DNA of 64,000 nt from Anaspis maculata. Lineage: Eukaryota > Arthropoda > Insecta > Coleoptera > Scraptiidae. The notes beneath the pieces are model-generated. The model did not search any database, was not told the origin of the DNA, and saw only the letters and a program-made list of their open reading frames with translations. The stretch lies in assembly GCA_949128115.1 (NCBI GenBank), contig OX421967.1, forward strand, positions 27,792,635 through 27,856,634, given 5' to 3'. A program made the position numbers and the translations under genes. Positions within the stretch are counted from its first letter, which is position 1. Each line of letters starts with the position of its first letter. Shown here one piece after another: positions 34,845-45,093 of this stretch.

Positions 34845-35795
34845 GATATTGGAAATGCCAATGGGCTCAAATCGAGGCTCAAACCGACGTACACTCTTGT
34901 AGCTTTCCAAAAAGACCTGAAGGGTGAATCTCTATCAAGGAATAAGCCCACAGCGTTTGATTCCGCAACGTAGTCCAGTAAAATTAGCCCAAAATGGCGG
35001 CCAATCGTGCATTGAATCATCGAGTTCCAATTTTTTCAGAAATGTGTAGAGAGTGGTTCCCTGAACAACGCCTGATCAAGCCCCTTCGATTCAAGGCGCC
35101 GCGCCGCGGAGCGTGGTAGGGGGTGACAAATGTCAGTTTTGTCAGTTTTTGCCGTTTATCTCGAAAACGGTGCGTCGCACGGAAATTTCATACGAACCGA
35201 ATTCAAAGCTGATGAAATTCCCTTCTAAATGATGTTTCTGCATTTGACCTAAGTGTTATCGATTTCAGGATATGAGCTGTTGAATACGAAAATTTTTCAA
35301 AAAAGTGGTAGAGCCGTTCAAGTATTTTGTCAAGCTTCCTCTTCTAACTCACTACTCTAACTCACTACTCAATAACTTTTGAGATAACTCCGAATTAATC
35401 TCACCTTATGCGAATCAAGACCAAGGCCCCTTTGGCACCAGACAGTGTCCTTATTCATAATTCCATTTTTATATTCAGCGGCTCATATACCAAAATCGTA
35501 ACACTTGGATAAAACGTGGATACACCATTTTGAAGAGAATTCCATCAGCTTTAATTTTAATTGGTGTAAAATTTCTGTGCGATGCACCGTTTTCGAGATA
35601 AACGGTGAAAACTGACCAAAGTGACATTTGTCACCCCCTCCCCCGCCCGGCGGCGCCTCAAATCAAAGGGACTTTATCAGGTGTTGTTTAGGGGACCACC
35701 CTCTAGATATTTCTGAAAAAATTGGAACCCTATGATTTTATGCGAGATGAAAACCTAATTTGACTGGACTAACGCCTTATTTGACCAATTCGACT
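34845..35795. mobile_element. Half copy of the 54.7-kb MITE, interrupted by an 0.8-kb element
   Basis: TTGGAAATGCCAATGGGCTC, CTTGTAGCTTTC, TCAAGGAATAAGCCC and GATTCCGC at 34845-34970 follow the right arm of the complete MITE at 54692-55002. After the insert at 34973-35769 the sequence resumes as ACGCCTTATTTGACCAAT, matching the MITE's outer end. The left arm is missing. Confidence 0.75.
34973..35769. mobile_element. 797-bp fold-back element, GTCCAGT ends, TA duplication
   Basis: GTCCAGTAAAATTAG is mirrored at the right by CTAATTTGACTGGAC. TA lies outside both ends (34971-34972, 35770-35771). Arms pair for about 300 bp through TTCCAATTTTTTCAGAAAT, GGTGACAAATGTCA and TTATCTCGAAAACGGTGC. It contains no transposase and sits inside a MITE remnant, which confirms its boundaries. 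Confidence 0.85.
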
Positions 35796-35973
35796 CTATC
35801 CTTAATGGATGAAATCGTTCTTCGGTACGGCACTCCCCGCCCTAACAATGATGTGTAGTCAATTTCTGAAGTAGGTACATATGATGAAAGTAAGGCATTG
35901 CATGGAGATCAAGCAAAACGCCGCTGTATTACTCTTCAGGCAATTCCAAAGAACGAAGATATCTGACCTGACC

Positions 35974-37395
35974 TTTTTTTTTCCATCACCAAAAATGTGA
36001 ATTATCACAGATGCCAGAACGTCGTGCAGCATTTTCCTCTTCATTTGTCGTGGACCTTTTAGGTTTGGCAGAATCTTTTGATTTTTTCGCATGTTGCCTC
36101 AACGTGCTTGCCAAAGGACATAAATCTGTCAAATGTCATTCCGAGGTAGGGTAGAGGGGGGCACCTCCGGACTGTTTTTGCTAAATCAAGCTCCAAGCCA
36201 GATTTAAACAATGTTAGACTTGGAACATAAATCATATAATTCTTTGACATTTTGGGCGACTTTTGCGATAGTTGAATTGGAAAAATGTGAAGCAGTTCTT
36301 CTGTCATAAATTTTTGGAAAATAAGTTGCAATTGTCCGAATGTGCCCCACCCTGGGGCAGTTCTGGACAGGCCTGGGGTAGATCCGGACATTATATATAA
36401 AACTCAAATGAAACACCATTCTCCAATAATGAATAATGTCTAATGTGCATTTGAAAGTTTAAAGATAAAAATAGAGTAATACAAAAGTACAAAAAATAAT
36501 GTAAAAAGGGGCACTTGATGTTCAAAGAGTCAAAATTTATGTTGAACTTAACGTAACTAGCTAAGCGGGAACTTCCGCTCACGTCCATTGGTTTCGGAAG
36601 TTTTGATTCAATGTCAGCCTTGCTGACGGTCGAAACGTGCCCCGCTTGACACGGCCGGACCTGCCCCGTCTGTCAAAAAATTATTGTACGTAATCAGATA
36701 TTCACTTTCGCATGTTTGCCACAAGTGAGAAATAGGTGATGCAGAGGACAAATGTCTGTTCATTTACATGCATCACTTGGAAAATGAAAAACTGAAACAC
36801 GTAAAAGTGTATCATCTTAGGAATGAAGTATTGTGTTACTTGCTTTCATGAGCATTCAGAAACTTCACTTCACTGCTTCTATGAATCTTCTTTTTTCTGC
36901 ACTGTCTTTTGTGAACTGGCATTACACCACCTTTGCTACCAACCCCTAAAATATTACACCGCTGCATTTGACACAAGGCGGGAAACTTGTAGTGTCCGGA
37001 GGTGCCTCCTGTCCGAACTTGCCCCCCTCTACCCTACTTTACTGTCGGTTGTGGTTTGATTTCCGCGGTGTCCAGTCCGAAGATCACGTCTTGGATCTTT
37101 CTGCGGGCGTTGAAAATGATCTCCGTTGTCTTTTCTGCAGTAACTTTCAAATGGTGTTCTTCCATTCACTGATGGATCAGGCTCAGGTTGGCATTTTTTA
37201 TCATTTTGTTTCTTCGTTTCTTGCTTTAGAGACGTGGGATTCCTGTGTACGTTTTGGTACGTGAATTTTGATTCCAATGTTCGAGTTTTTCAGTGCAGTC
37301 TCGATTTCTTTCCTCAGTTGTTCTGTGACTCTAGTGTCAGTTTTCGGCATAGTCACAGTGACGCTGTCGTCTTCCGTCTTGGTCTTAGGTCATCT
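35974..37395 (-). pseudogene. 5'-truncated R1-type LINE fragment (copy B)
   Basis: On the minus strand, frames give reverse transcriptase C-terminal motifs: HQWMEEHHLKVTAEKTTEII and a YLGM-type motif split by an insert at 36149-37034, then FGKHVEATCEKIKRF and LPNLKGPRQMKRKMLHDVLA after a frameshift. The 3' end is a run of nine A (T on the plus strand, 35974-35982) followed by GGTCAGGTCA. The layout matches the tail of the longer LINE (copy A), which ends just upstream. Non-functional. Confidence 0.75.
36149..37034. mobile_element. 886-bp TIR element, GGGTAGAGGGGGGCA ends, TA duplication
   Basis: The 15-bp end GGGTAGAGGGGGGCA is exactly mirrored at 37020-37034. TA flanks both sides (36147-36148, 37035-37036). 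Removing the insert and one TA restores a K-Y-L-G reading in the interrupted LINE reverse transcriptase. The interior has several GGGGCA and TCCGGAC motifs (about 36166, 36340-36380, 36650, 36993) and no transposase frame. TA use suggests a Tc1/mariner/pogo-like mobiliser. Confidence 0.9.
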
Positions 37396-37409
37396 GACGT
37401 GACCTGACC

Positions 37410-37555
37410 TTTTTTTTTTCGCTCCCCTGCCTTCCCGACAGAGGCGGAGGGGAAATCGCTTGAGACTCGACGATGGATCCATTCGCCGGGTAGTGCCGGG
37501 CGCTAAACCGGCTAAAAACCCTTCTAGTCAGGGAGCATAGGGTCAAAAAAAGGTT
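37410..37555 (-). mobile_element. 3' tail of LINE copy A
   Basis: On the minus strand this segment ends GGGGAGCG and a run of ten A, then GGTCAGGTCA. It lies just left of the fold-back element whose other side (45829 onward) is the body of a minus-strand LINE. I infer it is the displaced 3' UTR of that LINE, because orientation and the poly(A) position agree. Confidence 0.6.
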
Positions 37556-37639
37556 GGCCGTGTGCAGCTTCGTGAAGATATATAGGGATATGTCCTAATC
37601 GATTCCTGGGCGATCAAGGACCATGAAAAATTATGGTGG

Positions 37640-37889
37640 TGTTGCTGCATTCCACTTCGATAATTTATAGCTCAGTTGGTGGGCCGGTCAGCATCTTCGT
37701 TTCTGTAGCCTTTGGTGTGGATGAACAAGTAGAAAATACTAAGAAAAAACGCACTTTGTATTTTGACACGCTTTACTTTCTTAACTTCTCGCCATCTTGC
37801 TTTTTAATGCGCCTTCCGCGCGCGCTCTAGCCAAGAAGTAAACAAGTATATTTGGTTGCATACCATATGCGTATGCTGCCACCGCAACA
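37640..37889 (-). repeat. 3' LTR of the BEL/Pao element
   Basis: On the minus strand it runs TGTTGCGG...GCAGCAACA. It is identical to the other LTR apart from one base near 37695. On the internal side a strong polypurine tract is not obvious. Confidence 0.95.
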
Positions 37890-38066
37890 TGCCGGCGGCC
37901 TTGAAAAGCTGTGCATTTCAACAAAAATGAAATAACAAGAACAAAATTGTCATCTTGATTACAAACTCGATGGTATCAAAAATAATTTCAATATAGTTAG
38001 TAATCGAGTCTTTGATCACAAGCCGAAAAATAAAATGGATTTTTTGCACTTTCGGGAAAAAGATCA

Positions 38067-41000
38067 TCACTCAGACACAGGCAACACACACAATTTGTGA
38101 ATTGGGCGTTTTGTAGTGTGACCACCAGGAAGACGCAAAGTGGCCGATCTGATGACGGAGTCGGCACCGCGATGTACCTCCAATACTCTACCCAGGACCC
38201 AAGCATTGGGCGGGGTATTGTCTTCTCTGATGAGGACCAGACTGTTGACCTTGATCAAGTCTGGTAGATGTGCGAACCATTTGCTTCGGCGTTGCAGCTC
38301 AGGAATAACTTCAAGTGACCAGCGCCGCCAAAACTGTTGATTCAGGCGCTGACCTCGTTGATACAACGTCAAGCGATTTTCAGTAGTTGAAAGTAAATCC
38401 TTTTCGGGTAGAGAGCGGAGAGGCCGGCCGATCAAGAAGTGACCTGGTGTTAAGGGTAGAAAATCTTCGGGATCCGAGGACAAGGCCGAGAGGGGTCTCG
38501 AATTTAAAACCGACTCGATCTGTGTTAACACGGTGCTCAGACCTTCGAAGTCTAAATTGGTGTTGCCTAACACCCTCTTCAAGTGAAATTTAGTGGATTT
38601 CACGCCACTCTCCCACATGCCGCCTTGATGTGGTGCTCTGGGTATTATGAACTTCCATACGATACCCTCGTCAGCTAAGTATTTTGAGACGCAACCTTGG
38701 GTGTCTGGATATTCCAAAAATTTGTACAGTTCGCGTAATTCGTTATTGGCGCCGACAAAAGTTTTCGCGTTGTCGCTGGAGAGAGTGCACGGCTTACCTC
38801 TGCGAGCTATGAATCTTCGTAGAGTAGACAAAAAGGACTTTGTAGTTAGGTCAGTAACCAGCTCTAAATGAATGGCTCTGGTTACTAAACATACAAATAG
38901 ACAGATATAGGCCTTGATCATTTTAGCATTACGAGTGCTTCTGTCCTTGATCAGGATAGGCCCTGCATAATCCAATCCAGTGTTGTAAAATGCAGGAGTA
39001 TTGAAATGCAAACGCTCAGGGGGAAGATTGCCCATCAATGGGTTGTGGGAAATCGGATGCGCTCTGAAACAAGGGACGCAATTGTGGACTATCTGCCTTT
39101 CAGTAACACCACCAGACACTGGCCAAAATCGTTCGCGGACGCAGGCAAGCAATTGTTGCGCACCACAGTGCAGCAAATCCTTATGGAATTGTTCCATAAT
39201 TAGATTGGTCAATGGATGGCTCTTTGGCAAAAGCAAAGGATGCCTCTTTTGGAAAGGAAATGCAGTATTGGTAATTCTACCACCCACTCTCAACAATCCG
39301 TGCTCATCGAGAAAGGGATTCAATGATAAAATTGACGATTTTGATTTCAAACTATGGTTTGATTGCAAAGCTTTGATTTCACTTGGGAATTGTTTTTGTT
39401 GACATTGCTTGACTAAAGCGTCTGTAGCACTTTGCAGTTCCGTTATCGTTAGAAACGGAGATGTATTGCGGTTCTCTTTGTTTTTACAATTGGACCAAAA
39501 TCTGAAAATCCAAGCCGTGATTCTTTGCAATTTTCTGAAACAGGAATACCTGCGGAAAAGGTCGATACCTTGGTCACTATCGGAGATAGCGACAGTACAC
39601 ACTTTTTTCAATTCCAAATCGGGTTCAGTGGGAAGAGGTTTCTCCATTTTCCAGAGTTCGCTCGGCTCTGACAGAAAATTAGGCCCATTCCACCAGAATG
39701 AGTTGGAAATGATCTCCGTAACAGCACAGCCCCTTGAAACAAGGTCAGCTGGATTATCTTCAGTGCCGACATGGCGCCAACACTTGTAGGGAAAAAGTTC
39801 TTGGACAACAGCAATTCGATTTGCGACAAAGGTTTTGAACTTGTTGGGAGCAGAGCGCAACCAATTCAGGACGACGGTCGAGTCTGTCCAGAGAAAAACC
39901 GTATGTTGATTCTCGACAGCCAGCGCCTTTTGCACCTTTTGCATCAATTGGGCGAGTAAAACAGCCGCGCATAATTCTAGCCGAAGGATAGTCACGGTGT
40001 GTAAAGGTGCCACACGAGACTTACTGCAAAGTAATCTACAGAAGATTCGGCCGTCGGAAGAAACACACCTCACGTATATGCATGCACCATAAGCGTTCAT
40101 ACTGCTGTCAGAGAAACCATGCAATTGTACCTCTACAGCATCACTAGGTGTAACGCATCTTGATATCTGTAATGATTCTAGAAGAGGAAGTTCACTTCTA
40201 AATCGAACCCACTGGTCACTGATATCCTCTGGAACGCTCTCATCCCATGTGAGTTCCAGTGCCCACAGCCTCTGAATCAGGATTTTGCCCTGAATTACAA
40301 CAGGAGACAGCAGTCCGAGAGGGTCAAACAATTGTGAAATCATTGAAAGAATGGAACGTTTAGAAATCGAAGGACCATTTTCGTATATTTTTATTTTGTA
40401 AAAGATTGAGTCCGACAGAGAATTCCAAGCCAATCCAAGAGCCTTGGCATTGGCCCTATCTCCTAACGGGATAGTATGGAGTTCTGTCTGAGTGTTATTG
40501 GAACTTTCAATAACCTGTGTATCATTTGAAAGAAATTTTCTTATGGAAATACCAGCTTCTGACAATATCGTGGTTATCTGATTTTTTATTTCAACGACCT
40601 TTTCAGACGTGGCCGCTGAAAACAACAAGTCGTCCATATAAAAATTGGATTGGATGACATGGGCCGCTTCGGGAAAGCGCTCTCGATTGATGTCTGCTAG
40701 GTATGATAGACACTTAGTGGCCAAATAGCTGGCTGAAGCGGTACCATAAGTAATCGTATTTAATTGATAAATACTGACGGGATCTTCAGGATTATCCCTC
40801 CAAAATATTTTTTGGAATTTTCGTTCAGATGGATGAATCAGTATCATCCGATACATTTTTTCGCAGTCTCCGGTAAGTGCAACTGCATGCTGTCTGAAAC
40901 GGAGTAAAATTGTTAGCAGGTCGTCCTGTATCACGGGACCCACTAGCTGTGTGTCATTTATGGACACGCCTGTGCTAGATGCACAACTACCATCGAATAC

Positions 41001-43379
41001 CACGCGTAGCTTGGTAGTTAAAGAGTCTGATTTCACAACTGAGTGATGAGGTAAAAAATTGCTGGGAATTTTCGAAACATCGACTTCACTTTCTAAGGTG
41101 GAAATTTTTGTGGGTTGATCGTCTGAATGATCCGGTAGAATAACTTCCTTGGTCATGTGACCGAGATGTTCATATTCTTTTATAAAACCTGTATAAGCTC
41201 TTTTGAGAATCGGATCTTTGTTGAGCTTCCGCTCCAACTTGTAAAATCTTTCCAATGCAACGTTTTCAGATTCTCCAAGTTTCAGCAATTTACAATTGAA
41301 CGGAATAGAAACCATCAATCTCCCAGAATCAGTCCTAGTCACTGTTTTCTCGAAATGCTCTTCGCAAAATCGTTCTTCATGTGAGAGTAGTGATCGGTTA
41401 CTTTCTGGATGGATGCTTTCGACTTGCCAGAATTGACTTAATGAATGATTCAATTCTTCGTTGGAGATTTTATCGTTGATTACAAAGTTTGAACATACAA
41501 TGTTCGGAATGGAGGTTGGGAATGAATTTTGTAGGGATACGTTTCCCGAAATAACCCAACCGAACAGGGTTTTCTTGAGGACTGGTTGATTTTTTCCCAG
41601 AGATATTTGACCTATGCACATCAAGTTGTAAAAATGTGAGGCACCTATTAGAAGATCCACAGGCTTCGACTGGTTGAAGCTTGCATCGGCCAATTTCACA
41701 TTGCTGGGAATATTCAGGACTGATTTATTGAAACTCTTCAAAGGAAGGCACTCTGTAATCTTAGGAATCACCAAGCATTGTAGCTCAGTTTGAAAGTTGT
41801 TTTGTAAAGATGAAATCTGTACCTTCACAGATCCGCTCAATTTTGACAAATTTGAGTTTATTCCCACTACAGCGGTGTTTGCTTTTTTAGGTTTTAGCCC
41901 AAGCCTTGAGACCAACTGCTCCGTTGCAAAGCAGGATTGGGAGCCGGAATCAAGCAAACATCTGGCTTGTTGCCATTTGCCGTTGCTCGATTTTACTTGA
42001 ATGAGTGCTGTGGATAACAAAACTTGGTCTGCTGTGACACAAGATAATGTGATTTGTTCTGACTCATCAGAATTTGTAGACTCAGCCGTTTCAGGCTGCT
42101 CGTGAGGTTGATCTGCAGGAGAATTTCGATTGGAATCTTTCTCAGCTCTGCCCTTGCTTGCGAAGCATAAAAGAGTGTTATGATCTCTTCTACAAGTCCG
42201 GCAAGTCGAACTCGAGTTGCACTTATTTCCTGCGTGCTTTAAGCAATTCTTACAAATTCCCATATCGCTAACCTTTTTGAATCTTTCCCTTGTGGAAAGT
42301 GCCAAGAATCTGGGACAAGCAAACAATTGATGGTCTTCTTTACAAAATGCACAAGTATGGGTACGCGATACGACAAAAGACTGCTTTGTGTAAGCGTGAG
42401 GTTTTGCATTGTACGCCTTGGGAAGGCTTTTTTGATTCGTTGCATTTGAAGCATTTGCGTGCTCGAGTAGCTCGCATTTCTCTGAAAGAAACTTACACAT
42501 TTCGTCTATGTCTGGAATTTGCTTAATTTTGAGTTTATTGAATTCTGTAGCAGTGCGAGAATCTATTTTGTTTTTAATAACATATGAAATGACAGAGGCC
42601 TTGAACTGCGTATCGGTCACGTTTGAGTTTTCTAAAGCTCGCAAGTGGCGAACTATAGTGTCATGAAGTTTCCTTAAGTCAGTGGCAGATTCTCTTTGCA
42701 TTTTTGGATGCTCTAAGATTGACTCAAGATGTGAAACAATTATGAGCTTCTCATTGTTATACCTTTCTTCCAACATGTGCATAGCAATGTGGTAGTTTGA
42801 GGCTGTAGCATTTAGCTCTTGAAGTATGTCCTTTGCTGTACCTTTCAGACAATCTTGTAGGTAGAAAAACTTTTCAACGTCTGACAATTTACAATTGTCG
42901 GCGATTAAGGCTGTGAAACTTTCACTGAAACCTTTCCAATCGGAATAGGATCCGGAAAAGGTAGGCAAATTCAATACAGGTAATTTAACGTTTGAACCTG
43001 TTGTAGTGTTGTTGTTTGAGGTAGTCAAATTGCTGTTTGAAGAATGTAATTCCTGGTTTTGTTGATGTTTTTTCAAAATAAATGAAGCTTGGCTTACAAG
43101 ACGAAAATATTCTTCTTCAAATTGCGAAAATGACATGATGTCTTCTGAAATGATCGACAAAGAATTTGCTTGATTGTAAAGCTCTGCATATTTGTCAGAG
43201 ATGGGCCTAATGAGGTCTAGTCTACTCTCTAGCTGCTGGAGAATCAAAGGGTCACTGTTGTCTGTAACAGATTGCACGAAAGTGTCGAATCTCTCTAACT
43301 TGTCAACTTGCAGCGACAGATCTGAAAGAAGCAGTTTTACCGCCAGTGAAGGTTCGTCGCCCTTTTGTTTCTTTGGCAT
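38067..43379 (-). CDS. BEL/Pao Gag-Pol polyprotein
   Basis: The 1,770-residue frame is placed at ATG 43377-43379 (MPKKQKGDEPSLAVKLLLSD); the open frame extends seven codons further but without an ATG. Domains in order: a Gag-like region with LPTFSGSYSDWKGF near residue 140; Cys/His-rich knuckles (CAFCKEDHQLFACPRF; CKNCLKHAGNKC) around 340-400; an aspartic protease with CLLDSGSQSCFA near 480; Pao-type reverse transcriptase (KLRVVFDGSCASSTGVSIND to NFYMDDLLFSAATSEK) with an intact YMDD; RNase H (LHGFSDSSMNAYGACIYVRC; FLWTDSTVVLNWL); and integrase. The integrase has its zinc-binding motif (HKDLLHCG...CVPC) and DDE residues in TGLDYAGP, TLSSDNAKTF and GGMWESGVK. It ends with the C-terminal domain usual in Pao elements. 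No stop or frameshift was seen, so it looks catalytically competent. Confidence 0.96.
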   Translation of the reverse strand: MPKKQKGDEPSLAVKLLLSDLSLQVDKLERFDTFVQSVTDNSDPLILQQLESRLDLIRPISDKYAELYNQANSLSIISEDIMSFSQFEEEYFRLVSQASFILKKHQQNQELHSSNSNLTTSNNNTTTGSNVKLPVLNLPTFSGSYSDWKGFSESFTALIADNCKLSDVEKFFYLQDCLKGTAKDILQELNATASNYHIAMHMLEERYNNEKLIIVSHLESILEHPKMQRESATDLRKLHDTIVRHLRALENSNVTDTQFKASVISYVIKNKIDSRTATEFNKLKIKQIPDIDEMCKFLSEKCELLEHANASNATNQKSLPKAYNAKPHAYTKQSFVVSRTHTCAFCKEDHQLFACPRFLALSTRERFKKVSDMGICKNCLKHAGNKCNSSSTCRTCRRDHNTLLCFASKGRAEKDSNRNSPADQPHEQPETAESTNSDESEQITLSCVTADQVLLSTALIQVKSSNGKWQQARCLLDSGSQSCFATEQLVSRLGLKPKKANTAVVGINSNLSKLSGSVKVQISSLQNNFQTELQCLVIPKITECLPLKSFNKSVLNIPSNVKLADASFNQSKPVDLLIGASHFYNLMCIGQISLGKNQPVLKKTLFGWVISGNVSLQNSFPTSIPNIVCSNFVINDKISNEELNHSLSQFWQVESIHPESNRSLLSHEERFCEEHFEKTVTRTDSGRLMVSIPFNCKLLKLGESENVALERFYKLERKLNKDPILKRAYTGFIKEYEHLGHMTKEVILPDHSDDQPTKISTLESEVDVSKIPSNFLPHHSVVKSDSLTTKLRVVFDGSCASSTGVSINDTQLVGPVIQDDLLTILLRFRQHAVALTGDCEKMYRMILIHPSERKFQKIFWRDNPEDPVSIYQLNTITYGTASASYLATKCLSYLADINRERFPEAAHVIQSNFYMDDLLFSAATSEKVVEIKNQITTILSEAGISIRKFLSNDTQVIESSNNTQTELHTIPLGDRANAKALGLAWNSLSDSIFYKIKIYENGPSISKRSILSMISQLFDPLGLLSPVVIQGKILIQRLWALELTWDESVPEDISDQWVRFRSELPLLESLQISRCVTPSDAVEVQLHGFSDSSMNAYGACIYVRCVSSDGRIFCRLLCSKSRVAPLHTVTILRLELCAAVLLAQLMQKVQKALAVENQHTVFLWTDSTVVLNWLRSAPNKFKTFVANRIAVVQELFPYKCWRHVGTEDNPADLVSRGCAVTEIISNSFWWNGPNFLSEPSELWKMEKPLPTEPDLELKKVCTVAISDSDQGIDLFRRYSCFRKLQRITAWIFRFWSNCKNKENRNTSPFLTITELQSATDALVKQCQQKQFPSEIKALQSNHSLKSKSSILSLNPFLDEHGLLRVGGRITNTAFPFQKRHPLLLPKSHPLTNLIMEQFHKDLLHCGAQQLLACVRERFWPVSGGVTERQIVHNCVPCFRAHPISHNPLMGNLPPERLHFNTPAFYNTGLDYAGPILIKDRSTRNAKMIKAYICLFVCLVTRAIHLELVTDLTTKSFLSTLRRFIARRGKPCTLSSDNAKTFVGANNELRELYKFLEYPDTQGCVSKYLADEGIVWKFIIPRAPHQGGMWESGVKSTKFHLKRVLGNTNLDFEGLSTVLTQIESVLNSRPLSALSSDPEDFLPLTPGHFLIGRPLRSLPEKDLLSTTENRLTLYQRGQRLNQQFWRRWSLEVIPELQRRSKWFAHLPDLIKVNSLVLIREDNTPPNAWVLGRVLEVHRGADSVIRSATLRLPGGHTTKRPIHKLCVLPVSE

Positions 43380-43810
43380 TTTGAAGGTTATCACATGCAA
43401 AAACTGTGTTGCACCAAAACGAAATACGATACTTCAGTTTGTGAATGAAAACTTCGAAAGCAGGTGTCTTTATTTAGAAACCAACGATCATGAAACAATT
43501 GGAATGAAATGAAATGTGTTATACTCAGCTGAAAGAATATCGTATGGAATGTGCGCCAAAGGCTGCTGCACAATAATGCAAATTTCAGTCAGAAGGACTG
43601 TGAAAACCACTTTGCGGGTGTGGCATGTAGAAAACTGGAAATGAAGTTGGCCGAAACAAAATTCGGTATGAAAGAACGAAAGCTGTAGGTTATGAAGCAG
43701 ATCGAGTCTGATTCAAAAAAAGAGAAAGTTTTTTGTTTTTATTGAAGGTGGCAAGTGACTTAGGATATGGAAATATGGAAATACCTGGTCACTTCCCAAG
43801 TTGCTGTAAG

Positions 43811-43828
43811 CGTCCGGCCGAAGGTCCA
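43811..43828 (-). other. Putative primer binding site
   Basis: Three bases inside the 5' LTR the minus strand reads TGGACCTTCGGCCGGACG, starting with the TGG that would pair with a tRNA 3' CCA. The priming tRNA was not identified. Confidence 0.55.
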
Positions 43829-43831
43829 AAA

Positions 43832-44081
43832 TGTTGCTGCATTCCACTTCGATAATTTATAGCTCAGTTGGTGGGCCGGTCAGCATCATCGTTTCTGTAG
43901 CCTTTGGTGTGGATGAACAAGTAGAAAATACTAAGAAAAAACGCACTTTGTATTTTGACACGCTTTACTTTCTTAACTTCTCGCCATCTTGCTTTTTAAT
44001 GCGCCTTCCGCGCGCGCTCTAGCCAAGAAGTAAACAAGTATATTTGGTTGCATACCATATGCGTATGCTGCCACCGCAACA
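43832..44081 (-). repeat. 5' LTR of the BEL/Pao element
   Basis: This 250-bp LTR has TG...CA ends and matches 37640-37889 at an offset of 6,192 with one difference. It should carry the promoter for the minus-strand transcript. Confidence 0.95.
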
Positions 44082-44738
44082 GGTGGAATATTGACATCTG
44101 CTGCAGGCAAATATGGTGGAGGCGCCAAAATGGGCTTCATTTGATGATAAGAAACTGGCTGTAGCTCGTTTGTTTTTTAACGGATTTCAACATCTGAAAC
44201 ATCATTTTGTAGACAAAAAAATTCTCTTCTTACTTTATGCCTAAGTTTACAAACGTCATTCCGGGAAACTGTCAAAATTGTCTTCATAAGATATGCTAAA
44301 TTCCGGCCTTTTTTCAAGGTTATCTGATATTTTTGAAACTTGGCAGTATTATAGATCTTGAGGTGCACTTTCCAAATTTTCACTTTTCCACTTCGTATAT
44401 TTGCCGTTTTGGCCGCCATATTGGAAAGATGGCGCCCAAAAAACAGTTTTTTGTCAATATCTTCATTTCAGTCAATGTGAGGTGGAAGCGTTTGTATGCG
44501 AATGAAAGCTTATTCAATTATCTACAATTTGACACCTTACTCGTGTACGTGCTATTTCCGGTTCTTGGGTTATGGCTTCCAGAGCTCCCTGAAGCATCAA
44601 CTTTTGTCATCCAATCAGCATGTCAAGTTGAGCTTAGCTCCACGTGGCAGTCAAATTAACCATAAATAATGATAAATTGTCAACCACAGACCATTAATAT
44701 CCAGAAAATCAAGCATGGTAACGGTTGCTATGCAACTA

Positions 44739-45093
44739 CAGGGTGAACTCTAAGGGAAAATCAACTTTGAGAAGGTATAGCTTGAGAACTGTAAGTCGCA
44801 CATGAGTGATTCAGACGTTAAATTATAGACAATATAATAGACCTTCACTTTTGATATGAATTCTCAAGTTTTATGACAAATTTTCGAAAAAAAATCGAAA
44901 ATATGTTTTTTTGGGCGCCATTTTTTCAAAATTATCGCCAGAACAGCAAAGATACGAAGTGGAAAAGTGGATATTCTGAATGATGACCCCAATTCTCATC
45001 ATAATAATGAGTTTCGAATGTATCTGATATCCTTCAAATGCTATATTACCTTTATTTCTTTCTAAAGTCAGTTTGCTTTCACAGTTCACCCTG
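44739..45093. mobile_element. 355-bp element with CAGGGTGAACT ends in the fold-back centre
   Basis: CAGGGTGAACT at 44739 is mirrored at 45083-45093, and both ends abut TA (44737-44738, 45094-45095). The interior shares blocks with the surrounding arms (CTTGAGAACTGTAA-TCGCACAT; TGGCGCC-TTTTTTCAAAAT), suggesting that inner and outer elements are related. Confidence 0.7.

Larger units (their letters stand above)
37640..44081 (-). mobile_element. Complete BEL/Pao LTR retrotransposon
   Basis: Two LTRs of 250 bp bracket a single long polyprotein frame on the minus strand. The target duplication is GGTGG (37635-37639 and 44082-44086), and five bases is usual for BEL/Pao. The LTRs differ at one position that I can see (CATCTTCG against CATCATCG), and the coding frame is open throughout. 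Insertion is therefore recent and the element may still be mobile. It interrupts the left arm of the fold-back element. Confidence 0.96.
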
